In this document: positions 54,401-63,183 of the stretch, in pieces
Numbering within the stretch: position 1 is the stretch's first letter
Layout: the number at the start of each line of letters is the position of its first letter
Assembly: GCA_026168455.1 (NCBI GenBank)
Contig: CM047426.1
Span: 55,700,761 to 55,764,760 of the forward strand
Reading direction: 5' to 3'
Length of the DNA stretch: 64,000 nucleotides
Source of the DNA: Theocolax elegans
Lineage: Eukaryota > Arthropoda > Insecta > Hymenoptera > Cerocephalidae
Notes under the pieces: model-generated
The model's input: the letters and a program-made list of their open reading frames with translations, nothing else
Told to the model about the DNA's origin: nothing
Database searches by the model: none
Program-made: the position numbers and the translations under genes

Positions 54401-54975
54401 TGGCCTCCGAGAATGCCGCCGCGGCTCAAGCGAGACAAGCCGTATATTTCAACGCCGGGCGTCGAGACGAAAACTTTGAGATAGGCGATCTTGTTTGGAA
54501 AAAGAACAGAGTCCAGTCTTCCAGCGCTGACAAGACAACCTCTAAGTTGGCACCAAAGTATGTAGGCCCATACGTGGTTGTCCAGACAAAAGGTTCAAAC
54601 ACGTACCTGATTCAGGACGGGCAAGGCGACGAGGAGATGATACACGCCGAACATCTCAAGCCCTACGTGCCCGACAACGGAATGCCTCTGGCCGAAGTAG
54701 ACGACGTCGCCCAACCGACGATGGACGAAGAGGCGACGAGCGACCCGCCTCCTGCGAGCGAAGACACCCCGAGCGAAAAAATGTACTCTCCGGCCGCTCC
54801 CATCGGGGAGCCGAGGCCCACAGCGAGCGTTCCGATGAAAAAGGGAAGGGGTCGTCCGCGGAAAACCGCTAGGGTGGTCGTCCGTCCGACAAACAGGGCC
54901 ATAGAACCGCGCACTAGCGTTAGTGAATCAGAACGGAAGCGCGGTAGGGGTCGTCCGAGGAAGAACCAGAAATAA
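51433..54975 (+). CDS. pol: Gypsy B Pol: protease, reverse transcriptase, RNase H, integrase with AT-hooks
   Basis: It is numbered from ATG 51433, although the frame is open upstream into gag and is probably entered by frameshift. Protease has LYDPGAS (D74), that is D-P-G instead of the usual D-S/T-G. Reverse transcriptase has CIDFRKVN, MPYGLAYAGATF (usually FGLxNAP) and YLDD (389-392). RNase H has QTDAS (D538). Integrase has H734/H741/C771/C774, catalytic D803, D863 and E898, and a KYVGPY module (1042-1047). The tail is acidic, then basic, with two AT-hook cores GRGRPRK at 1138-1144 and 1171-1177. It has full length with no lesion seen. It copies and integrates the element; the tail may steer it to AT-rich DNA. 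Confidence 0.94.
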   Translation: MPRTSGPRNERDRAELIRGGIDSMKPEEHRKGIDSQDSIPQGQQEPHRSYRPEDETRWWLQAEIGDFRIRALYDPGASTTVMGSNGLTIATALGKSLSTENAGRVKLADGHAQPLSGHVMLPFTIGGETKELRVAIMPNLDAECYVGVNFVRAFRAVLDPDADQLFLKNSKAHVQLEVASLDGGTASLSSAGVADATDSQREELRQLLDRVLSNTMPKIGRSHDVEHTIDVGSAKPIKQRYYPVSDKIQEEMHRQVKEMLDSGVIEPSTSGWSNPVVMARKDDNSRRFCIDFRKVNALTKPDAYPLPFMHDILRKLRKARYISTLDMNCAYHQIPLQVESRPITAFTVPGLGLFQFTRMPYGLAYAGATFQRMIDQVVGPDLAPHAYAYLDDIIVVSETFEDHKRYLEEVLKRLAEAGLSINRDKCVFCKSEVKYLGVLVNRDGVRPDPAKIEPIKEYPAPKNIKQLRRFLGMASWHRRFMPDYATIAEPLTRLTKKNQRYEWLDEQEQAFQQLKAVLMTAPILQRPVPNGQYILQTDASDTGIGAVLLQLVDGDERVLEYASRILSPAERNYSVTERECLAVVWAIKKFRQYIEGYEFRVVTDHNSLRWLCNMRNPTSRLARWALELQAHTFTIEHKKGALNHVPDALSRMYEEGEPTIASVSWSDTTVDPWYLAWVKDVSERPREFPEWKVVGGNLYTYRPDPTLEDVMEDPEAWKMVVPQENRPSILRECHDDPTAGHLGREKTFARVARLYYWPRYYAEVGDYVRKCQICQQCKVEQQPPRGLMGRRVVERPWQVVAGDVTGPLPRSTHGFEYILVFQDLFTRWIEAVPIRKANAKTIVKELHERVLIRFGTPEVFHSDNGTEFKNKMVDDYLKEKGVYHTTTPPYHPRANPVERSNRTLKTMVASYIKEKHTSWDEKLPELVFAINTAVQSSTGWSPAMLNYGRQPEPPSTDRREQEELAQERFDQQRLQDWSERLSRLTELHRVASENAAAAQARQAVYFNAGRRDENFEIGDLVWKKNRVQSSSADKTTSKLAPKYVGPYVVVQTKGSNTYLIQDGQGDEEMIHAEHLKPYVPDNGMPLAEVDDVAQPTMDEEATSDPPPASEDTPSEKMYSPAAPIGEPRPTASVPMKKGRGRPRKTARVVVRPTNRAIEPRTSVSESERKRGRGRPRKNQK

Positions 54976-55198
54976 GGGAATACCCGGACAGTACCAAGGC
55001 TAGCAGCCGACACCCATCTCTGAAGGCTCCTTTTGGATTAAACTCTCCTCTGCCACGGAACGAGCAAATTGAGAGTCCCTAGCTCGTTCTGGACGACTAG
55101 ATCTCAGAAGTTCCGTGGCCAAAGATTGGGCATCCGAGCCCTATCCCGATCCTGCATCCGCGAATCTCAGATACACACGTCCAGTGTACGTGGAATCT

Positions 55199-55208
55199 GG
55201 GAGGGGGG
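55199..55208 (+). promoter_or_regulatory. Gypsy B polypurine tract
   Basis: GGGAGGGGGG immediately precedes the TG of the 3' LTR, the expected position and composition for priming plus-strand DNA. The intervening 54976-55198 is 3' untranslated sequence. Confidence 0.85.
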
Positions 55209-56270
55209 TGTAAAGGTAAGCTACATACTCTTATGCGTATGAAGCTATACCTTATAACGAGCGCGAGTGACGATCGGAAAAGCTCGTAGATGATCGGGAA
55301 AGCCCGCGCGTAAGCCGCGTAAGGACTAATACTGGTCCGACGCGCAAGCTGACTGAGGAGAATATAGAGAGTTTATGCGAGTCATCGTAGATAGACACGT
55401 CGCCGGTAACGCCTTCCTTGATATTTCGCGGCAAGAGAACAAGAATCGTTATCGCGGATTCTTGCTCGGGTTCCGGGTTTCGCGCCGTGAAGAGTGAGTG
55501 ACTCGGTGGAGTGAGCGTGCTGGTGTTAATTGCACAGCTCCGCAGACTCCCAGGAACCTGCGAGGACGGCGAAGTTGCCGAGCGCGAGAGCCCGACGGAG
55601 AGTAGGGAAACAGGCGAAGCCAAGCGCATCGACGGGGAGATAAGGTACGTGGTGCACCACTCGCGAGTCGCTGAAGCCGTAAAGACTCTCTCTTTACGGC
55701 TATAACTTTAAGTTAGGGATCGACGGATCTCGCCCGCGCGCGACGGCGAGGAAGCTAACGGGCGACCGCGTACGCGTGCTAGAAAGAGAGAAAGCACGAG
55801 TAACCCCGGTGGTTACACCTCGTCGCGAGACCTCACGCGGCCTATATACGGCTTTTGTTTAATCTTTGATCTTTGTTAAACTTTGTTTATATTTCTTTAA
55901 CTTGAATAAAAATTCATATGTAATCAATATCCGAATACGAGTTTGATTATTGATTACCGGCGTACATCATTCCCGTTATCCCGAATACCGCCCTCTCCGT
56001 TTCAGGAGCGGCCGAGGTAAACTTACCGCGAATTTATCCCTTTTATTCGCGGTCCTTTTCAGCTCACGACGTTTTAGCTGTACGAAGACGCGAGATCGGC
56101 AAGTGATCTCGCGGTTGTTAACGGACATCGCAACGGTAGGTCGTGCGCGGGGTTCACCGATTTGAATCCGCCGCGCACTCTCGGAGCACCGCCTAGGGAG
56201 TAGAACTAGGCAGTGCCGTAGCAACCGATCCCTTTACCCCTACCGACGCGAAAGATTGTACCCCGTTACA
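55209..56270 (+). repeat. Gypsy B 3' LTR
   Basis: It matches the 5' LTR except for a cluster of differences (about 15-18 changes, including small indels) at about 55843-55970, and a single change near 55542. Confidence 0.93.
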
Positions 56271-56847
56271 CCGTAGACCACTACTTATTTAGTAAATATG
56301 AAATATTATATATAAAGCGATAAATTCTTATAATTGATTTCTGGGGAGGGAAACTAATTTTACCACCAAATCTGAAGAAAGTAAAATTTTCTACAAGTTG
56401 AAAATAAGAATTATTACCAGCAACACTGAAAACAAAGTATTCCACCAGCTGAAAATAAGGTATACTACCAGTAATGCTGAAAATAAAATTTTCCTCTAGC
56501 TGAAAATAAGGTTTACTTCCAATAAATATATGTTTATGCAGTACAAGAAATAATACAATATTATATTTATGTATATGAAATATTATGTAATATATCAATA
56601 TTGGACAAGTATTGGACAGATATTGGAGGTAAACGTAATATATATAAAATAGAAAAAAAAATTAATTTCAAATTACTAATAACTTCAAAAAAAATAATTA
56701 TGGGCAGATTCACAAATAAAATATAGAATTATTAATATACATTCACTCAGCACACGGGGGATTTCTTGTAAACGTAACGCAACGAGAAAATACGAAGGAA
56801 AACGAAATTGCGTCGTGGTAATTACCCGAACACGTTGGGCGCCATTT
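56271..56847 (-). other. Gypsy A leader, LTR-proximal part, with primer-binding site
   Basis: CACGTTGGGCGCCA (56831-56844), read on the minus strand as TGGCGCCCAACGTG, begins 3 nt inside the 5' LTR and matches the tRNA-Lys primer site. The segment 56350-56525 contains 3-4 tandem copies of a ~40-bp unit with CTGAAAATAAG and ACTACCAG words. Confidence 0.75.
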
Positions 56848-59027
56848 TGTAACGTGGTCCTCACTTTCGTGGCCCGTAAACCACGCTACTCGTTTCCACT
56901 TTATTTAATATCTATATATATTACCAACTACCTTGGTGAAGACCGTATTTAATATTTTACTGGGCGCCAGGTCTTACCAATACAAATAACTTCCCGGTAC
57001 GACTCCTCAGGACGTGGCTCCAACGCCAATACGGAGGTGGCGAAACCAACGACGAATCCTATCTCCTTCAGAAACACGTGGCGGTAATTGTCGAGGTACA
57101 GGTCGATAAATTAGGAAACTCAATAATTTTAATTAGATCAAATCACTAATTATTTCGATCTATTTATTCACTCCATATTTCGATCACTACGGGTGATCAC
57201 CGTTACAATATTTTGAACACGAAGTAAATTCGACAAGTTAAATTCCCGCGAACTAGCCCGATCTTCCGATCACCGATAACCACATAGTGTTAATCAATTA
57301 ACCCGATATTCGCGTCTCATAAGCTCCGGTAATAATTAATAAACCGTTTCCCAACCCTTGAAACGGACAAACTCGAATTCGCGGCACGTGCTAAAATGGC
57401 GGCGCGGCTCGCAGGAGGTCTATACGCGACGCGCAAGAAATCCCCGGCGATTCTTTCAATGAATAAATTAATTGATGGCCGTGCAGCTCACTTACCGCAA
57501 CGAGAAACGATCTTCTTCAAAACTAACTCTACTACTCGAACGATTATTACTTTATAAAAAATACTCCTACGGAACTACTCTATCAAAAAAACTAGGTGCG
57601 CTCAATGAAACTATCCGGCTACGAATGACGATCGGGACTCGTAGCATCCCGCTCGTCCTCGTAGTTCGTTGAAAACGCGGCGCTGATGGTCTTCTTCTTC
57701 CTTAATTTTCAACCAATAATATCTTCCAGGTTAATTAGATGATTGACTGTTACCGCCGTCCGCGCCATCTATTCCCGTAACAATCTTCTTTTCCCCAGTG
57801 ACGGAATAACGAAATAACCCGTATTCCGTTGAGGAACCGACTTGCGCCTCCACCAATGCAACAGGTGTGTCTTCTTTCTCTCTCGTACACACACGCTGTA
57901 GATGGCTACTTCCCGCTCATTCCGTCGTTCCCCTCCTCGGTGCGCCGCCATGTGCCGCGGCGTACATGTGCGAGAGCAGCGAGCGCCGCTCCCCCCTCTC
58001 TGCCGCGCTGACCCTAGTACACGAGCAGCCGGCCGAGTCCGTTGCACGCGAGTCGGGCGTCGTTTGTTTACACGACGGCGAACGGGTTTTCATTTTGTGT
58101 TTGTGAAGAGTGCACCAGTTCCTGGGTCGTCATCTTCGTGGCTGCCTTCGTTCTCCATCACCAGGTCGTCGGGAGATGGTACTGGATCTACGTGGGAACA
58201 TGGTTGGACGTCGGTGGCGGTATGGTTGTATTGTTCCTTCTTTATTATTAAACTCCTTCTTTTCTCCAATCCTCCGATTTCCTCAACAAATCAAATAAAA
58301 ACCCTATTAATTCCTTCCCTTAACATACTTAAATATCGGTGACGAGAATGGCTCGGGCCAGGATTCGTAGCCGGTGTTTACTTCCTTCCTAACCTCTATC
58401 CCCATATCCTATACATACTATCCTACACACATACATAACTTCCTTATTATAACTAACTCTATCCTTCTATCCATCCTTCTATCCTAACCTTATATGTATT
58501 CTAGTTTTACTTATTATTAACCTTTCAGCTAACCGACACTACCAAGGAGCGGACCCAGGGCCAAAAGGTTCACCCAGGACTCATCGCCTCAAGGGGAGAT
58601 GGAATAACCATGAGCAGTACCCAGGACTCATCGCCTCCAAGGACAGGACTCACAGGGATAGCATCATTGGATCACCCAGGACTCGTCGTCTCAAAGGTAT
58701 GATATTATATTAAAATCTTATTTTACTTATATCTATTTTCTCTACGCTAACCTTATATCTATCTATATACACTAATAATTCTTTTTCTTATTTCAGATAC
58801 GTCCCTTCGACAAGGCTTCCCTCCTTATATAAATTATAAAATAATAATGATGTGAGGTTTACCTCACAATACCCCCCTCCTAAGTCGGGACACACTCCTG
58901 AAAGGAGAGTGGACTGCACTTACTAACGCTTGGCCAAAGCGATACTCGTCACCGAACACGCATAACCCATAACCATAATATCCTCACATACAACATTCCA
59001 ACAAATTATAATTCATACGTCTGCCCA
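56848..59027 (-). repeat. Gypsy A 5' LTR
   Basis: It is 2180 bp, the same length as the left LTR, with about eight substitutions between them and no indels seen. It contains the same antisense GC-rich, triplicated-word and GT-AG features. Confidence 0.9.
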
Positions 59028-60471
59028 ATATATTTTTATTTAAAATAATTAAGTTCAAAAATAGAGCACGGGTATCTAAATTCGGACAATCGTATCCAAG
59101 CGTAGCTCCTTTCGCGGGAGAGAAAAAACTATGAATATATGGTTAAAAAATTACTAAGTCCAATTTTATAAATTCAACAGTTCTTTATAGCCTGGTATAA
59201 TAACTCTTAATAACAAAATAGCAAAATAGCTCATAGTGGTAAAGAGTCAGCGTTCGAATCTTAGGATTATGGCCAACATATTGGCAACAGTTTAAAAATT
59301 GTATGATAGTAACTATTGGCAATATGTTTGCAATAATTGTTGCCCATCACTTTGCAATACAGTGGCAATAGTTTATATTTTTACTTGTACGTACAATATA
59401 TCTTAATAAGTAGATTCTGCTTAAAAATAAAATGTTTTAATTCTGTTATTGTATACATGCTGTCAGATTAAATTTAATATGTTAACTGTTGCATCATATT
59501 CGCATATATAAACATTACATATTTTATTAATTACACTATTGTTACACTATTATTACCTGTGTAACAGTATTGGTATCCTCTCACAAGGGAAGTATGACCT
59601 TTGGAAACGGATATATATCTTATCCTAACCTTGGCATATCTTTTGGAATATAATAATATGAAGAAAGCCAAGTTATTACTTTCCAATTGCCACTTTTACG
59701 AAAGTGATTCGACATCTGACAATAATATTTCCAATGAAAGTTAATTTCACTTTGATTGCTATTATGACTTGAAAACGAATATTGATAGGAAATCAGTCCA
59801 AAAACTGAAAGGTAGTTGAGTTCAAGTAGATATGGTTAAAAAAAAGAAGCTTAAATTGTTCAATTTAGAGCAAAGTTAAGAAAATAAGAAATTGAAGAAT
59901 TTTATTATATTATTGCAATATGTTATGCATTATTTTAGATTATATTTTTTTATAAGATTTCATATTATGTGGAGCGCAATGACGGATGTCAAATACGTTT
60001 CGTTTCGAAATTCTATTACACAAGAAAAAATTATATAATCGAGTCTCCAGGAATATTCCTCAAACATTGTTGAAATATTTCACGTAATATTACACTGTAA
60101 TGTTTCGACAATGTTACATGAAATATTGTGATGAAAGTCTATGCAATATTTTAGTAATATTCCAAATGATTATTTTTGTTTTAACATGTATTGATATTAT
60201 AACAATATTTAATGAAATATTGCATACAATATTTATGGAATATTACACGAAATATTACATGAAATATTTCAGTAATATTGTTGTAATATGTTGTGAAATA
60301 TTCCACTTTCTATTAGTGGAAATATTACAATAAATATTTCATTAATATTTAATATTATTACTATGAATTATTTCAGAAGAATATTTTTGATATATTTTCT
60401 AAACATTTCCGCAATATTTTTTTGTAATATTTCATGTAATATTTTTTTGTAATATTACATGCTGTGTGGGT
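59028..60471. other. Right remainder of the AATATT element, including a lone composite-arm copy
   Basis: About 59165-59395 is a diverged, deleted copy of the right arm of the 21.4-kb composite (same orientation), with half of the 103-bp TTAA MITE still joined at its left (TTATAGCC...CTCTTAATAACAAAATAG). Bases 59400-60045 hold nothing recognisable. AATATT words fill 60050-60460 up to the terminal TGCTGTGTGGGT. The 77-codon open frame in it is a by-product of these words. Confidence 0.55.
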
Positions 60472-60724
60472 TTAATTCAAAACAGACGTATTATTCAAAA
60501 GTAAGATGGCAATCCAACGTGTGGTGCAAGTATTATTTTATTTAAATAGCATAAAATAGAGAGCATTTACTTTTTTATTAATTATGCAGAAATTAATTTT
60601 GCACAAATGAATTATTTTTATTCTATAAAATTTTTGATCTACTGATGTAAAGCACGGAAAGGATAGACATTGTTTATTTGAAGAGAATAAAAAAAAAGAA
60701 GTTTCCTTTTTATCAGTTTTGTGG

Positions 60725-61175
60725 AAATTAATAAAAATTTTTAATAGAATATAAGCAAAATATATAAAAAATTAATTAAAAAAAAATACAATGTAATACA
60801 TGGTAAAAAATACTTGTCGATTATGCCGCTTTCATTTCAGTACTTTCTATTGCAGAAACTTTTTATGGAGTTTAAGCAAAATATATCAATTTTAATTAAA
60901 ATACAATGTATGGTATCGTAAAAAATACTTGTCGATTATTCCGCTTTGATTTCAGTACTTTCTATGGCAGAAACTTTTTATGGAGTTTAAACAAAAAAAA
61001 TATATAAATATTTAATTAAAAATACTTGTTGCTTATTTCGATTTGATTTTTGCAGAAACTTTATGGAGTTTAAGCAAAAAAAATAAATAAATATTTAATT
61101 AAATATACTTGTTGCTGATGTCGATTTTATTTCAGTATTTTCTATTGCAAAAATTCTATGAAGTTTAAGCAAAAT
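60725..61175 (+). repeat. Degenerate ~95-115-bp tandem repeat, 4-5 copies
   Basis: Units share TACTTGT(C/T)G, TTTCAGTACTTTCTAT(T/G)GCAGAAA, TTTATGGAGTTTAAGCAAAA and TTAATTAAAA in order. They begin near 60811, 60925, 61022 and 61106, with a partial unit at 60725. AT-rich and non-coding. Bases 60472-60724 show nothing. Confidence 0.6.
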
Positions 61176-61454
61176 ATAAGTAGAAATAGGATGGGAGTAA
61201 AAATTAAAGATTTTTTTATCAGATAACATTTTTAAAAGTGTGATTGGAAACTATACTTGCGAATGTTGACACCTCCGTGGAAGGTGTTTTATATAAAGTA
61301 CTGTCTAGAGGCACAAATTATAAGTGGAATATTTAATAATGAATAATAAAATTACGGAAAGTGAAACTCTAATAAATATATAAATTGTAAATACATTTAA
61401 TATTAAACTATAATAGTGTTTAAATCAATTTTGTGGTATTTACAATATTTTTCA

Positions 61455-61640
61455 TTTTTTCAACATTTTTACCAACTGTTTTGGAATAAAAGCAATCAAA
61501 AAATTTTAATTAAGTTTTTTTCTTACTTATTTTATACATTTAAAGTTGTGTACAAATATTAGATCTAAGTATACAAGAAGTTGAAAATTCACCGACACTT
61601 GTAAAATCGACAGATTCAATTTTGACATTATATAATAAAC
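61455..61640 (-). repeat. Diverged inverted copy of module B
   Basis: TTTTTCAACATTTTTACCAA, TTTCTTACTTATTTTATA, ACAAGAAGTTGAAAATT and ACAGATTCAATTTTGA align in order to the reverse complement of 4899-5180. It is clearly older than the two near-identical copies flanking the composite. The neighbouring 61176-61454 and 61641-61736 are AT-rich without other features. Confidence 0.5.
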
Positions 61641-61736
61641 AATATAAATAAAAAACTAATCTTCAGTGAAAACGAAAAAATTTATACAAAAAATGTAGTT
61701 TATTCTGAAATATTTCAATATTAATTTAATATATAT

Positions 61737-62758
61737 TGTTACGGTGTGCTTGCCCAGGGGAAAAATTATCGAGTTGCCCGTATTATAACCACGTAGTTCG
61801 TGGTGAACAAACCTGTCTAGTATCGCCGACTAGATATCTCGTACTCGATGATTAAACAGAATATGCAACTACATATATAATGTTTACAAATATTTCCCCT
61901 GTAGCGGCTGCGGTTACCTGTCCGCACACTTGCCGTTAAAGTTGTTTGGAAATCGTACTTCGATTTCCAACAACGACAGGTAAAATAATGATAATCTTTC
62001 CTGAAATGAAGCGCGGAAAGAAAATTAAATATGAGTTCGCGAGAGTCCGTATATTTATATATGACTCGTAGGATAACGGAGGAACAAATATATGCGTCAG
62101 TTCGAAAGCTATAAATCAACACGATTTGGTATGGATTAAATATTAACAGATTTTTTAAATGAAATGAAATAACTAAACACAAAAACAATTGTTGTTTGAG
62201 GTCAATACACGCACGAGGGTTGAGTCGTAAACGTCGGCTCAACGCGAGAGGGGAAAGGGGTACGCAAACTAACTCGCATAAATTTCGCACAATCACGTTA
62301 AAATTAATTACTACGCGATAATTATCGCTCGCGCGAGAAGTGGTACCACTTACTTTTTTTTATTTTTGTTCGTATCACGAAGAAAACAAGAAGAAACAGC
62401 TAGCTTCTTCTCTCTCGCTCTCTCTTTATCGCTTGACCACTCTGCAAGGCAGGAACAACTCACAACTGCCGAGTACTTTGCGTCGTGCGTATACCAAGGT
62501 AACACCACTAAAAAACCGCACGGAAAACTCTCTTGGATAAAATAATTAATTAAACCGGGACGTTTAGATACATGTGTCGTCGTGATCTCTCTCGTGTACC
62601 GGTAGTCCTGCGCGCGCGACCGCTCTCTCCTACATTGCCGATTTTCGTTGCGCGGGCATCGGCCTTTCGAGTCGTTGGCTATATCTATATCTATGTACAG
62701 CGCTCGTGTTTGTCCACCTAATTCGTATAATGGTGAGTGAATATCACTTACCATTACA
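61737..62758 (-). repeat. Gypsy C 3' LTR
   Basis: In element sense it starts TGTAATGGTAAGTG right after GGCAGGGGGA (polypurine tract, 62759-62768) and ends CCGTAACA, giving 1022 bp. The 5' LTR is outside the window, so the boundaries rest on the TG/CA ends, the tract and similarity of the termini to gypsy B. Open frames inside it are incidental. Confidence 0.7.
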
Positions 62759-63078
62759 TCCCCCTGCCAGATTCCGCATACCGGGTCTGTGGTATCTGTA
62801 CCAGAAATACGAATGAAGGATAGGATATAACGACTCGGGTATGACAAAGAATGAACTCACTCAAAAGAACTAAACTGGGAGTAGAAAAATACATTTTAAC
62901 GTACTTTGCAAAATTATGTACAACATTTACACCGGGATACCGCTTAATCCTACCCCTGCCGTTGCCGCTGGTTCTTGCGGTATCTGTCCCGCTTCTGACG
63001 CCGGATCTTATGTTTATACTTATTCGGACAGTCCTCCGGATCGAAAACCCCCCACTCTCTACATATGGAGCATTAAGG

Positions 63079-63181
63079 CAGAGTGACCAGTTGGCGATTT
63101 TTTTTCCTTTTCTCTCTTACGTATATTGATGTTTATTAAGCAAGAGCAACAAGGAGAAAAAATCGCCATCTGGCAACCCTG
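63079..63181. mobile_element. hAT-type MITE, 103 bp, 8-bp target duplication
   Basis: CATTAAGG at 63071-63078 and 63182-63189 flank inverted ends CAGAGTGACCAG / CAGGGTTGCCAG, both followed by a TGGCGATTTTTT-type word. CAGNG ends and an 8-bp duplication are the hallmarks of hAT elements. The right duplication contains the stop codon of gypsy C pol (TTA at 63184-63186 on the plus strand). Confidence 0.85.
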
Positions 63182-63183
63182 CA

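Larger units (their letters stand above)
44320..56270 (+). mobile_element. Gypsy B: Ty3/gypsy LTR retrotransposon nested in gypsy A, with internal duplication
   Basis: LTRs at 44320-45380 (1061 bp) and 55209-56270 (1062 bp) run TGTAAAGG...CGTTACA. The target duplication is CCGT (44316-44319 and 56271-56274), both halves lying in the leader of gypsy A. A primer-binding site follows the 5' LTR, and a polypurine tract precedes the 3' LTR. It carries one complete gag (49538-51391) and pol (51433-54975), plus an extra damaged leader/gag/early pol copy upstream (45850-49082). Without the duplication it would be about 8.7 kb. Confidence 0.93.
31498..59027 (-). mobile_element. Gypsy A: Ty3/gypsy LTR retrotransposon with a third ORF, interrupted by gypsy B
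   Basis: The 2180-bp LTRs at 31498-33677 and 56848-59027 differ at roughly eight positions (about 0.4%), so the insertion is young. The minus orientation is fixed by the ORFs and by a primer-binding site at 56831-56844 beside the right (5') LTR. Gene order in transcription is gag (43667-40635), an overlapping small frame, pol (to 36771) and a large third ORF (36689-34284). Without the nested gypsy B it is about 15.6 kb, large for Ty3/gypsy. No matching target duplication flanks the LTRs (ACAACA on the left, ATATAT on the right). Confidence 0.9.
27331..60471. mobile_element. AATATT-rich inverted-repeat element, split by nested insertions
   Basis: ACCCACACAGCA at 27331-27342 is the reverse complement of TGCTGTGTGGGT at 60460-60471, and both ends continue into (T)AATATTAC words. 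The same AATATTAC/GAAATATT words fill 27343-27590, 30340-30480, 30717-30800, 31260-31400 and 60050-60460, in between later insertions. Subtracting the Kolobok-like element and gypsy A leaves about 2.9 kb. No transposase of its own is visible and no target duplication is clear. It could also be two related elements rather than one. Confidence 0.5.

Noticed and set aside
60100..60333. 77-codon frame in the AATATT-rich right end
   Set aside because: Its translation is a by-product of repeated AATATTAC words.
61817..62847. 159- and 165-codon minus-strand frames in the gypsy C LTR
   Set aside because: They lie in the LTR or cross its edge, with no recognisable motif.
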